From positions 436,501 to 500,500 of the forward strand of contig BLAL01000019.1 of the NCBI GenBank assembly GCA_015698045.1: 64,000 bases of DNA, read 5' to 3'. The DNA comes from Rhizophagus clarus. Taxonomy: Eukaryota > Glomeromycota > Glomeromycetes > Glomerales > Glomeraceae. Position numbers and translations under genes: made by a program. Shown piece by piece: positions 25,514 through 36,382 of the stretch (position 1 is the stretch's first letter; each line of letters opens with the position of its first letter). The notes beneath the pieces are model-generated. The model was not told where the DNA came from. It saw nothing but the letters and a program-made list of their open reading frames with translations, and ran no database searches.

Positions 25514-26580
25514 ATTCTTTATAGTTATTTCAGATGAGTCTGAATAACAAATTAATTTCGACCCAAAAAAAAGGCAAAATGAATCAAGTAATCTTGAAAA
25601 AAACAGCGCAATGCGTTCATGGAATTCAAGCTATTATTATTTATCATAGGTGTGTAGAATTCTTCGCATTCTTTACACAACTTTCAATGATTAAAAAAAT
25701 TTCCATACTCTCGTTTTATCAAGGAGTAGATTGATACTTTAATAAAGCTATCAAATTTCTTGGTCAAGATTCGCTAAGCCAAATGATTGCAGCGTTCTCA
25801 AAATACACAAAGGTTCTAACAACAAATCCTGACTTGCTCTTCAATTTATTGATCTAAGAACAAAAGGATTTTCTCAATAATATTGACAATAGATTTACTT
25901 TATCGCTTGATCTCGATATTGTTAGAGAACCAGACGACCTAATTGTCACTCGTCACATGAATAACCTCAAAAACTATATTGTTAATACTATAGTAGCTTC
26001 CTTTGAAGAAGTTCGCATTACTCGTAATACTCGAGAGAGAAAACTGAAGTATGGGAACACCGAACCGAAAAACAACTTAAGTAGGCCTTTACAATGATAG
26101 TGAATTTGTGAAATAACAAAGTTATCAAGATTCGGAACTTATTATTGAGATATGTATGTTGCGGCTTTGAGAATAAAAAACGTCTTTATTTTTATTTACT
26201 CATGCTATACGTGATACAGGCTGAATTTAATTAATTGATTTCATGAAACAGGATGGTCATAAGGTAATAACTAGAATTTTATATATTCTTTTGTTATGAT
26301 TTAATTTATAAAGAATCTTTGAGTTACTTCAATAAAAATATAAAAATCTAATCGCTTTGATTTCATTTGATAAGGAACGAAAACAAGGATATTATAATCC
26401 CTTGACTCGAAGTGGACTATTCTTGTTGATAAGGTTCTTCGCCTCTGTGAACCTTGCCTTTGCGCCATTAAAATTCTACGCAAAAAATTATCCTTTTAAA
26501 CATTTGGATAAGGAAATCACCCTTCTGTGAAATTTTTAAACAGAGAATTCCTTGACTATTTAAATGTCCTCGATCTCTCT
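25514..26580 (+). pseudogene. Gene B: decayed AIG1-GTPase/Hint fusion, beta type
   Basis: Pieces align in order with gene F: the exon 3 end (CVHGIQAIII), the exon 4 body (KFLGQDSLSQMIAAFSKYTK, FTLSLDLDIVREPDDLIVTR), a Hint scrap (GTATGTTGCGGCTTTGAGAA at about 26155-26174) and a terminal-exon scrap (GYYNPLTRSGL...FAPLKFYAK, about 26375-26480). The two P-loop exons are missing. Several stops and frame breaks lie in exon 4, and most of the exon with the catalytic TxxH is deleted. The same order is intact in F, so this is a dead host-gene copy, the beta partner of A. Confidence 0.8.
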
Positions 26581-27054
26581 AAATTAAAGAAATTGTATAA
26601 TTTTGAGGTTCATCTAGGTTTGATCAAGAGTTATTCCGTTCTGAATTACAAAGAAGAAATTAAAAAATCTCAACCTGTTGAAAGATGCTAAGAATTTTTT
26701 TAATGCATGAATCTCCTCAACAATTATACATTTTTAAGCTTCTTTAAGTACAGGAAAACTTATTGTACAAAATAATTCTAATAATAAATCAAACTTTACT
26801 GCCAATCTTAAAACATATAATACAAACAATTATTTAATTTCTCTGTGATCGAATTTAATACATTCCACTGATTTGATTTTTCTAAACTAACTACGGCATT
26901 TTGGATTCATTAAAAAACGATAAACAAATCACATCAGTACTATTGCAGTGCTAGACATTTGTTTAAGTTCAAGAATTCAATGAAGTTAAAAGTTTTATTT
27001 AATAGCGCTCATCACCAAGTAGTTTTAATAAATATTAGTAAAGCAGAACTATAT

Positions 27055-28823
27055 TCACAATCTTTTAATAATCGTATTAAAATAGTCTATTTGTTCAAGA
27101 ATCCATTGACCTTTTTTCAAGTAACGAATATAAGGATGAATTTCTTTTTTACAATCGGGAACAGACATGATCCATGAGTAGAGACGGAAAGAAATCATTA
27201 CGAAATTGATGATTTCTTGGTAAGGTGGAGCGACGGCATAACACGAGCAAAGTATATCATCAACAACAATTTTGCCACATTTTGTAAGAGGAGCAATGTA
27301 GCCAAGTTCCCATTCCTTAAATTAATCAAGTGAAATGAATAAAAAAGGCTAATATAAAAATATTAATTAATACGGAAAATGGAAAATCATTTACTCTTGT
27401 AACCCAGTGCGGAATCACGGGAATTAATTTTTTGCCATCCAAAAGTAAAAGCTCGGTTTCATAAGCTCGAACGTCTTTAGCAAAAATTGTTTTTCCTTGA
27501 GATACAAATAAATGGTGTTCTGGTGTGAGACGTATAACGCCTGTTAGGAAAAAAGATTGGCACAATGTATTAGAATGCATAAATAAATGATTTAATTAGA
27601 AATTATTTATTACCTTTTGTACCATCTGCCTTAAGGTAATCGATCCGCTGATATTGAGTCACTGTATGATTGTCTGCGTGAATGACTGCATAAATCTTGT
27701 TAAAAATCAATTTACCATTTCTTTCACCACAACAAACTTCATCACCAACTCTCAATTGTGACACTTCAATTTTTTTGCCGTCTGCAAGGATAACCTTTGA
27801 ATGTAATGGAAAACAACCACCTCTCTCATTTTTGAATTCTTCCTTGGCTGCGTTGGTTCCTGCATCTATTTTTTCATCTGTTTTTGTTACGCCAATCTCT
27901 TTCTCATTCGATTCAATTTCTTTCAATTCTTTTTCACGTGCATCTCTAACTTTTTTAAACAATTCTGTAGTATAAGGCTTCGGCATCTTACTGATATAAA
28001 ATTTTAAGTCGTCCATATGACGCTGTATAACTGATTCGTCAAACATGTCTGGATTTGGAAAGATGACCCAACGGTTTCCAACTTTTTCCAAGAACGTTTT
28101 GAAGTAGTCGTCAAACAAGCCCTCCATTTCATATCTGTCTTCAGTAAATTCTTTCTTACAATTAGTTAAAACAACAATCATATGTTTACAAGATTCTGTT
28201 TCGCCGAGGAATTTCAGGATTATGTCAATTGTTATTTTTTGCTCATTGGTGATCCTGCCCCACTCTTGAAAAGTTAAATTGTTTTACAATAAATGAACAT
28301 TTGGAATATGTACTATAAATAATCGCTAATTATTTGTAATGTCAATTATTATACGCTTACCAAAAACATATAAAATTGCTTTGATACCAAAACTGCATTG
28401 GACAATTGATCGCGCAATTTCTTTCAGAGTTTCATCATTTGGCTCTCTTGAATCAAAAATGCCCGGGGTATCAACAAGATTATAAATACATTCATCATCA
28501 AATTTGATTATATCACATTGGCAGATCTGGGTGCAAGATTCCTTGAAATAAAAATGTTTACTACTAATATCGCTCAGTGTATTAGATACTAACAAATAGC
28601 CACGCTTCTTACTTGTTTATGCGATGTTTTGAATTTTCCTTCCTTTTTAAACAGTTTATTTGCCAACGTGCTTTTTCCAGAGCCTAATTGAACCATTTTA
28701 GATTAAACTCCATACAATCTCTCCTTTGGATTTATTACTCTCACCTGTTTTACCAATTATTAGAATTGCTGGTGCTGTAGAATAAGGGTCAGTTAAAATT
28801 CTACTACGAAGTTCCAATGTCAT
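27055..28823 (-). CDS. GIN1-like: Gene C: AIG1-like GTPase fused to Hedgehog-type Hint domain, alpha type
   Basis: Six exons: 28823-28745, 28683-28613, 28541-28361, 28264-27614, 27540-27395 and 27315-27055, giving 462 residues in one frame. The N-terminal GTPase has GKTGSGKST (split by intron 1), DTPG and an AIG1-like VLTNCKK. After a charged linker, GGCFPLHSKVILADGKK opens a Hint domain with Cys at its first position. LRVGDEVCCGE and LTPEHHLFV (catalytic TxxH) follow, then YIAPLTKCGKIVVDDILCSC-YA, the Hedgehog signature G.yAPLT..G.ivVd..l.SCYA. Hedgehog Hint domains cleave themselves by N-S shift at Gly-Cys; here the junction is Gly-Cys. It is divergent from D at 828 bp and closest to G (shared ESCTQICQCDII). 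The GIN1 match is from memory of GmGIN1. Self-cleavage is inferred from family residues. Confidence 0.88.
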
Positions 28824-29650
28824 AATGTTTTGAACAAAATTCTAAGAAAAACAATTATATTATTTATATTCATATTAATCGCCGCCTACCATCACTTTTT
28901 CGTATGACCATTTAATAGTTATGATATAACGATTTACCAGTATGTCAGCAATCACGAGTTACAAATTACATCATAATGAAAAACCGGGTTGGTCTGTGAA
29001 AAAAATAATTTTTCTTTATTAGTTGGTTAGAATGTAAATGTAAATATTACAAAATAAGCTGAAGTAAAACTGCTTTCTGGTCAAGTAAACTTTTATGTAA
29101 TGTTGAATGTTTTAACGATGATCGATTTGGTAAAATTGCCGTGGTACAGAAATATGGTCTGATATTATCAGTTGATAACAAATAATCTTTCAGCGATAAA
29201 ATTTTTCTCATTTCATGTGCGCCTATTTATCAAAATAGTTTAGACTGATTATTGACATTCAATCCCGTATTCCTTATTATTTATCTAATGGTATTATTTT
29301 TGTTTATTATTTATTATTTATTATTCCTTAATAAAAAGTTGCTTTTCACACTTTTTTTTACATAATAAAAAATTTTACATCATGATGCAGCAACGAAATT
29401 TTTTTTTTTTTTATGAATAGTGCGAAGGAGTGGGTGCTCTCTATACTCCAAAAAGATCGTTTTGATGACCATCATCCGTGAGACTTTAGGAAAAAAAAAA
29501 TAATTTTTTTTTTATAAATGTCAGATCTAGAGGAAAAAAATTTTCACATTTTCGTGTAAAATTTTTCATTTGATTCCCAAAATTTGTTATTTTTTCTCAT
29601 GTTCTTTCGAATTGGTTAATTCTTTCATCTAATAGTCTCAATCTATTATA
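28824..29650. promoter_or_regulatory. Shared divergent promoter region of C and D
   Basis: 827 bp separates two start codons facing apart. Blocks are shared in the same order with the G/H interval (61254-62335): GTTTATTATTTATTATTTAT, TTTTACATCAT followed by GCAACGAAA, AATAGTGC(G/A)A followed by CTCTATACTC, and (TCAGATCT/CCAGGTCT)-(A/G)GAGGAAA followed by ATTTTCATTTGATTC. Conservation over non-coding DNA suggests either recent duplication or selected control elements. Confidence 0.6.
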
Positions 29651-31389
29651 ATGTCTCATCAACGCTTTGATGAAGATAACTACCCGGTTATCTTATTAAT
29701 CGGAAAAACCGGTATGATCTTGTGCTTATGATTATTTAAATTACTTTATTACAAAATTCTTTTTTTATTTATAGGGTCTGGCAAAAGTACTTTGGGAAAC
29801 TTGTTGTTGGGACGAGATGAATTTATTGTCTCTAATTCGGCTGTAAGTAATTACAATGAAAATATTTTTTACTAAATTATTCACATGAAATTCTAAAAAT
29901 TCTTGATATAATTGGAACTTTTAAGATTTCCTTAACTAAAGAATGTCAAATGGCTCCGATTGAAATAAATGAGAAAATGTTCACAGTCATTGATGCACCC
30001 GGAATTTTTGAGACCGATAAAACGAATCTAGAAATATCGAATGAGTTGGCACAAGTATTCTTGCAATGCACACGTGGAATTCAAGCCATCATAGTTGTAA
30101 TAGGTGTGTAGAATGTAGAAGTTTTTTAAGAAATTTTCAAATGACTAAAATATTTCCCTCATTTAAGAGGCTACTCGTTTTACCATAGAACAGAGAGATA
30201 CTATTGATCGAATTACCAAATTTCTCGGCAAAGAGTCGTTAAAACACATGATTGCGGTATTTACAAAGTGCAAAAGGGCTCTAACAATAGATCCTGACTT
30301 ACTCTTCGATTCATTGGTCCCAGAGCTAAAGGATTTTCTTGATAGTATTGGCAACAGATTTACTATATCACCTAATCTTGATATTTTTAGTGAACCCGAT
30401 GACCCAATTGTTACACGTTATATGATGAAACTCAAGAACTATATTATTGATATTCCAAATTTCTACACGGCAGACGTCTTTGAAAGAATTCATAGAGAAA
30501 TTCAGGAAGCCGAGGAACAGGAACGCCGAAGAATGCGAGAAAATCAGACAAACTCTTATCAACATTATAATACTAGCTCGAATATATTTAAATATGTAAA
30601 AGATCTTACTGGAAAAGATAATGAATGTTTTGCTGCAGATTCAAAAGTTATTTTGCAAAATGGTAAAGTCACAAAGATTTCAGAACTAGTTATTGGGGAT
30701 TATGTATGTTGCGGCTTTGAGAATGGGAAGTTAGTTTTCAGCGAAGTGTTTCTATTCATTCATGCTGATCACGATGCAGTGATGGAATTTCGACTAGTTG
30801 ATTTCATGAAACAAGATGGGTCGCTAGGTGATTATGACATATATTAGTACATTGCTACCTAGAATTTTAGTTTATTCGTTTCTCTAATTGATCTAATTTA
30901 TAAAGGGACCCTTTGTGTTACTCCTGAACATCACGTTTTCATGAATGGTGGTGGAACCGATTTTGCCAAAAATGTTGTACCAAATAGAACTAAACTTTTT
31001 GTTTCTGATGGAGAAAAATTAGTTTCCGTTGTTACAACTCGAGTAACGAAGGTTATTATTTTTATTTTAAATGATTATAATTTATAATTTGAAGAGAAAA
31101 TAATAAAATCTCATTACTTACAATTAATAAGGAACGAAAAAAAGGTTATTATAGCCCCTTGACTCGAAGCGGCACTATTCTTGTCGATGATGTTCTTTGT
31201 TCTTGTTACGCTTCTGCACCGCCTTATCAATCCTTGTTTAACCTTGCCCTTGCACCATTAAAATTCTACACAAAAATTTTTCCTTCTAAATATCTGGATA
31301 AGGAGATTCATCCTTATGTGAAATTTTTAAATAGAGGTCGTAGAATAGTAGAACTCCTTGATTATTTAAATTTTCCTCAAAAGGCTTAG
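29651..31389 (+). CDS. GIN1-like: Gene D: AIG1-like GTPase fused to Hedgehog-type Hint domain, beta type
   Basis: Six exons: 29651-29711, 29775-29842, 29926-30103, 30168-30827, 30906-31051 and 31132-31389, giving 456 residues. The GTPase has PVILLIGKTGSGKST with an intron inside the P-loop, DAPG as G3, RFTIEQRDTIDRI as the AIG1 conserved box and VFTKCKR as G4. The linker holds an E/R-rich helix. The Hint domain starts ECFAADSKVILQNGKV, so the residue before the catalytic Cys is Glu, not Gly. VTPEHHVF carries TxxH, and YYSPLTRSGTILVDDVLCSC-YA is the Hedgehog C-terminal motif. A tail of about 55 residues with LALAPLKFYTKIFPSKYLDK resembles the start of the Hedgehog adduct-recognition region. 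It is divergent from C and nearly identical to H over exon 3. Confidence 0.88.
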
Positions 31390-31943
31390 ATAGCTTTCTT
31401 TATATTTGAAACTATACATATTAATATAAGGTTAAAGGATAGGTTCTATTTGAGTTTATTTCAATCTAAATTACGAAGAGGTAACTTTACAGAAAGTTGT
31501 GGTTAATTTCAATTATTGAATTTAATCAAATTTTATTACTATTGATCTATTAAATATTTTGTTGTAAATTTTTGATAACGGAAATAAATATTAGTTTTGA
31601 GAATTGTCATTGTTTACATAAACAGCACCCCTTTTTTGTGTGCTAGGTTCGTGGCTCAGCAAATTAAAAAAAAACACATTAAAGATTTTTTTCTTCAACA
31701 TAAAGTTTTCAAACTTGTACTGTATATGTAATTCACCTGTTCTGCAAATTTACTTAGGATTTGGAAGAAGGTTTTGAATGCCGATTTTGATTCTACTGTC
31801 TTTGTCAATCATTTCCAAAAATGGATTTGTAAAAGGAAGGTTTTTGTTAAATAAGTCAAAAATGATATTTAAAATCACCTAAGTAAACTTGAAGAGCAGC
31901 TAAAATTACATTTATCCAATAATTTTTGAGGTTATACATCAGC
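31390..31943. other. 3' flank of gene D
   Basis: AT-rich, with an AATAAATATTAG word near 31580 that could belong to the 3' UTR. No gene is seen. Confidence 0.4.
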
Positions 31944-32200
31944 CCTGTTCAATTTTAGACCTGATCGGATAATCGGATTTATCACGATTAAATAATTGGT
32001 TGCTGAGGTCAGTCATACAAAAATTGGTGTTCACCCAGATCGATTTATAATAAACAACACGTCTACGTGTTTTTGCCCCATAACATATTATGAATGATAT
32101 AACCAATCCGATCAATCAAAAAAGTGTACTCAATTGTAACTATGATCTGATTGGTTATACATTTTTTCGGTCAATCCGATACGATCAAGAATTGAACAGG
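31944..32200. mobile_element. Small MITE with CCTGTTCAATT inverted termini
   Basis: It starts CCTGTTCAATT and ends AATTGAACAGG, a perfect 11-bp inverted repeat. The homology continues inward as GACCTGATCGG against the reverse of CCGATACGATCAAG. Words of the type GATCGGAT and ATCCGATC recur inside in both orientations. It is 257 bp with no coding sequence. The target duplication is not obvious. Confidence 0.7.
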
Positions 32201-33690
32201 ATACTGAGAGTAAAAAAGACACAAGCATAGCTATAATTAAGCCAAAGAAAAGTAATCAAATATCAAAAAAGAGAGAAAAAGTCAAAAATCTTGTAATAAA
32301 GAGAATAGTTGAATTATTTAATTGAAAATAGTCGATCAATTTGTATTAATTAAAAAATTTTCATCCTTCCTTTATAATTAGCGGATTAAGTACGTTATTA
32401 TCTATGAAATTTGGAAGTTATTCATTTGTATCTCGTATGGTTAATGTGTATTATTTGGAAGCGTGGTGCATCTTTGAAATAATTTTTTATAGTTGTGGCA
32501 CCAAAAAGTTTAAATATGTTCTTACAAATTGTTAACATTAGGTTGACTCTATAAATATTTTTAATGGTAGGTTTATTATCGTCCAGCCAAATTTATTTTT
32601 TTTTTTTTTCCTGGTGGACGAATTAAGAAATTATGCAAAATTAAGTAGAAGATTCCGCCGTGCGAGATAGCGGACATGCAGCTGCAATGTTTTATTTGGC
32701 CCTATTTTCGATTCGTCACGTGATTTAACCATCTTTAATGATCGAACTAATGCTACGATTTTTAAACCATAAAATAAAGAGAGATTTGTTCAAGAGAATG
32801 TTGAATATCACAGTAATTAAAAGGCCAAATGAGAATTTCTTTTACTATTAAAATTACATTTAAATTTGTAGAATTTATTATTATAAAGATACTTTTAATG
32901 ATTATGATCCTTTCTGAAATTTCAACGAACAATCGACACAATTAGGTATTAATGAACAAACGACTGATGAAACGTTAGATTACTCATATAAATTTGTTGA
33001 ACTGCTGCAACTCGAAATAATTTAAAATGACGATTAGAAGATTTGGTTTGTAAATAGAGGTTTATGAAGTTTTTAAAATAAAATTCGGTAAGGAAAGAAA
33101 ATAGTTGTGAAAGTTAGATGATTATTAACTATTGGTTATTTTTTTGCGACAGATGTATTTACTGACGCTTTCTCATTAAGCATTTATAATTATATAAGAT
33201 TACTTGATTTACTTTCTATGTTTTTTCAACTGATTTTATAATAACTTTCATTGTAATTCAATAATTAGCGTTTAAATTTTCTTTGACACGCACGAGAGCT
33301 CATTTCAGTAAAGAATATATTGCAATATTACGACATAAAATTGAATTTCAAGGCACTTTTACGTAATTCATTTAAGAGCATTTAGTTTTGATTGGGGTAA
33401 AATTATTCGCTCTTCCTTATTTTGATGTGCCCACCATTAAAATAGAAGTTTGGTTGATTAATTAAAAATTTTAAAGTACGCAAAATAAGTATGTTCAAAA
33501 TTTTTATATTTATTAAATTTTTTTTTTTTTTGTATATTTTGTTGTAAAATCCCACATAATAACCCACCCTCAACTTAAATTTAAGCAGCAGTTAATATAT
33601 TAAATCTAAATCGAAACTTTCTTATTAAAATTCGAGTTAATAAGATAAGATAAAACAAATCAATAATGATACTATACTCATAATATTCAA
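32201..33690. other. AT-rich intergenic stretch
   Basis: No gene, RNA or clear repeat is recognised between the MITE and the possible eroded gene. Confidence 0.45.
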
Positions 33691-35510
33691 CTTTCGTTAA
33701 ATTTTAATATCATATTGACAATCTCTACATTTCCATACTTTGGATTGACATTCATAATCAAAAACAATATCCTTCCGTTCATAAAAATTACAATAACATT
33801 TAAACAAATCCTTTGGTACCCAATCACTTTTGATGATAGTCATAAACAATTATTATTTCATCATTTTTGACATCTTACTTACATCCAAGAACAATGAATT
33901 TAATAATGAAATAAAAAAAAAAATGAATACTTTAGCACTAATAGTTATAAATAAATAACTTATATATTTACCTTCTTTGAAATATTATATTTTTGATGCC
34001 TCTCCAAAGACTGTTTGATTCCAGAAATTTCCTAATATGATAAAAATAAACAAACAAACAAATAAATTATTATAAAAAAAAAAAAAAAGAAATTTCAAAT
34101 TAATAAAACTTATGCCTATGGGATTGGCAACAATACGATTGTTTTCAAAGAAATATCGCTTTATAACCATTTTTATTACTTTTACATTTATATTTCCACA
34201 AGTAAAACAGTAAGTAGAATGAATTATAGGGCGGCATTTACATGCATAATAATTACAACATAAACATCAGGATGACTTCTGAATTACTATTAATATAATA
34301 TAAAAAATAAGTTAGAATAATATAATTAATAATTTTAATAATTTGATTTAAAAAGTGAATTAACTTACCGTAATGAATAAGTAATAGTAATAGTTGATGG
34401 ACCTTAAATTTTATATTAAGTTATTAAACATATAATTAATATATTGAAGACTTGATAATATTGGACTTACTTTCACTAATACTATTATCATCAATTATCA
34501 CTTCATCAATTGATAAATCCATATGAATTCTTTCATGTGATGATGATCTGAAAGCAAAAATTTCGTACTTGGGCTAGTAAATAAGCGACAGGAGGAAAAT
34601 CACTCTATTAGCACGCACTTACAATCATTAATTTCATGTCACGATTCATCTATAAAATCATAATAAATAAGTATCAATACACTTAAACAAGATTAAACAA
34701 GTAAACGTGTTTACTTACCTTCATCGACATCAGAATTCTCATAATTTGGTTTTTCCATATCATTTATTTTTTGTGGCATTTGATCTAAAGTAAAAACTCT
34801 CAAGAGTCAGCCCTGTATTTACAAATTACATACCAAGCTATAATACAATTGATAATTCTAAATAAACTATTAGCATGCACTTCACTAAAAAAGCTATCTA
34901 AACTAGTGACTTATTTGGAAATAGAAGATTTCTCCTATTAGCACGCACTTTACTAATCTAAATTATCCAACTATCTACCATATTACGAGTGACTTATTTG
35001 CAGATAGGAGATTTCTCCTATTAGCACGCACTTTACTAATCTAAATTATCCGACTATCTATCATATTATGGGTGACTTATTTGCAGACAGGAGATTTCTC
35101 CTATTAGCACGCACTTTACTAAATTATAATCTAACTATCCAATTATCTACCATATTACGAGTGACTTATTTGCAGATAGGAGATTTCTCCTATTAGCACG
35201 CACTTTACTAATCTAAATTATCTGACTATCTACCGTAATACGAGTGACTTATTTGCAGACAGGAGATTTCTCCTATTAGCACGCACTTTATTAAACTATA
35301 ATCTAAACTATATAATTAAAAAATTTCATATTTGGGCTGAATAAGCGACTTAAAGCAGTCAAGAGAAAATGCACGCACTTACCATCAGGTCGAGATTATT
35401 CTATTAAATAAACATCACTAAACATAAACAAATAAACAAAAAGAAGTTTTAACTTGCCCTCTTTAAAATCTCAGAACTCTCAAAACGACTATCAAATTCA
35501 TTTACCATAT
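33690..35510 (-). pseudogene. Possible eroded multi-exon gene with Cys-rich 3' part
   Basis: The minus strand shows several open pieces with good GTAAGT donors: MVNEFDSRFESSEILKR (35509), DQMPQKINDMEKPNYENSD (about 34785-34725), SSSHERIHMDLSIDEVIIDD (about 34550-34475), a Cys-rich piece with CCNYYACKCR and YCFTCGN (about 34265-34170), and KCYCNFYERKDIVFDYECQ with WKCRDCQYDIKI and a stop (about 33690-33840). CxC and CxxC spacing suggests zinc binding. I could not connect all pieces in one frame, so this is either decayed, two small genes, or mis-joined. No family is recognised. Confidence 0.25.
34861..35300. repeat. 83-bp tandem array (five copies)
   Basis: The word GAGATTTCTCCTATTAGCAC, continuing GCACTT, recurs near 34927, 35010, 35093, 35181 and 35263, a spacing of 82-88 bp. 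Each unit also has TATTACGAGTGACTTATTTG. GGAGATTTCTCC is a near-perfect palindrome. On the minus strand each unit reads GTAAAGTGCGTGCTAATAG, like a donor, branch point and acceptor pressed together. Related single copies lie near 34600 and 35380. Confidence 0.85.
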
Positions 35511-36382
35511 TTTTGCTTTGCTTTCTTCGATTATAGTTTAAAAGTCTACTTTTATTTTTTATTTTTAATTATTTTTCTTTTCTTCATTTTATTAAATGAA
35601 GGTAAATAAATAAACCTTCATTTTATTAAATGAAGGTAAATAAATAAATGAAGTAAATAAATAAATGAAGGTAAATAAATAAATGAAGTTGAAAAATGTG
35701 AGTATTAACGACTAATAACTATCATATAACTATCATATTAACTGATTGTGACTAATAATATCACCTATTGCAAAATATAATATTTTTAATAAAATGTCAT
35801 CATTTGTCATTTAGCGTTAAAATGACCCAAATGACACGTGACCAGTCATTGAGGTCATTTGGGTCACACTATTATGTTACACCCATAAGAAACTGCAATG
35901 GTTAAAGGTGGAATTATTGTTACTCGTAATTTATTTATTTTTCTCATTGCTGCGTAAAAAATTACAAAGTAACTGTCACATGATTTGTCAAAAATACACA
36001 ATGAAATTCGATAAACCGATTCAAATAGTAAAATTTTTCATAAATCCGTCGAGAAATCCGATATATGGGGACCCCTCCAGCTTATAAAACGTGCCTTTCA
36101 GTATCTTTCAGTACAAATTCCATATAAAAACGTGTCAATTTTTTTTATAAGAGCTCATTATTTTTTTCGTTTCTCTACACTTATTTTTATTTCTCTATAT
36201 TCACTTTTATTTCTTTAAAAATGCTTTTTTTCGTTTATTTATTTATTTATTTATTATTATTATCTTTTTTTGTTAAAAATACAGTATATTAATAATTAAT
36301 AATATAAAAATTTAAACAAATGTATAAAATTTTAAATAATAAGTCATAAAATAAGGCAGTGTGGAATCGTGAATCGCACATG
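35511..36382. other. AT-rich stretch with small palindromic repeats
   Basis: 35582-35695 is a low-complexity tandem of AAATGAAGGTAAATAAAT with short palindromes. 35820-35868 is a hairpin between GACCCAAATGAC and GTCATTTGGGTC; similar AAATGACC words recur near 48820-48910. 36070-36150 shares CTTTCAGTAT words with the MITE at 58422. No gene is seen. Confidence 0.45.

Noticed and set aside
27395-27840. Intein inserted in a GTPase
   Set aside because: There is no host extein sequence resuming after the domain, and the PLT..G...Vd..l.SCYA signature is Hedgehog-type. The domain is C-terminal, so it is a Hint fusion rather than a splicing intein.
27697-27975. 92-codon plus-strand frame, and similar ones at 60098-60394 and 56845-57177
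   Set aside because: They are antisense to the linker/Hint or GTPase exons of genes C, G and F and recur only because those genes are related.
24439-28595. Bacterial-type toxin or defence cassette acquired by transfer
   Set aside because: Intron structure, base composition and AIG1-specific boxes fit a eukaryotic host family. Nothing in the flanks looks bacterial.
34861-35300. CRISPR-like array
   Set aside because: The units are long near-identical tandem copies with no short repeat/unique spacer alternation, and the genome is eukaryotic with introns.
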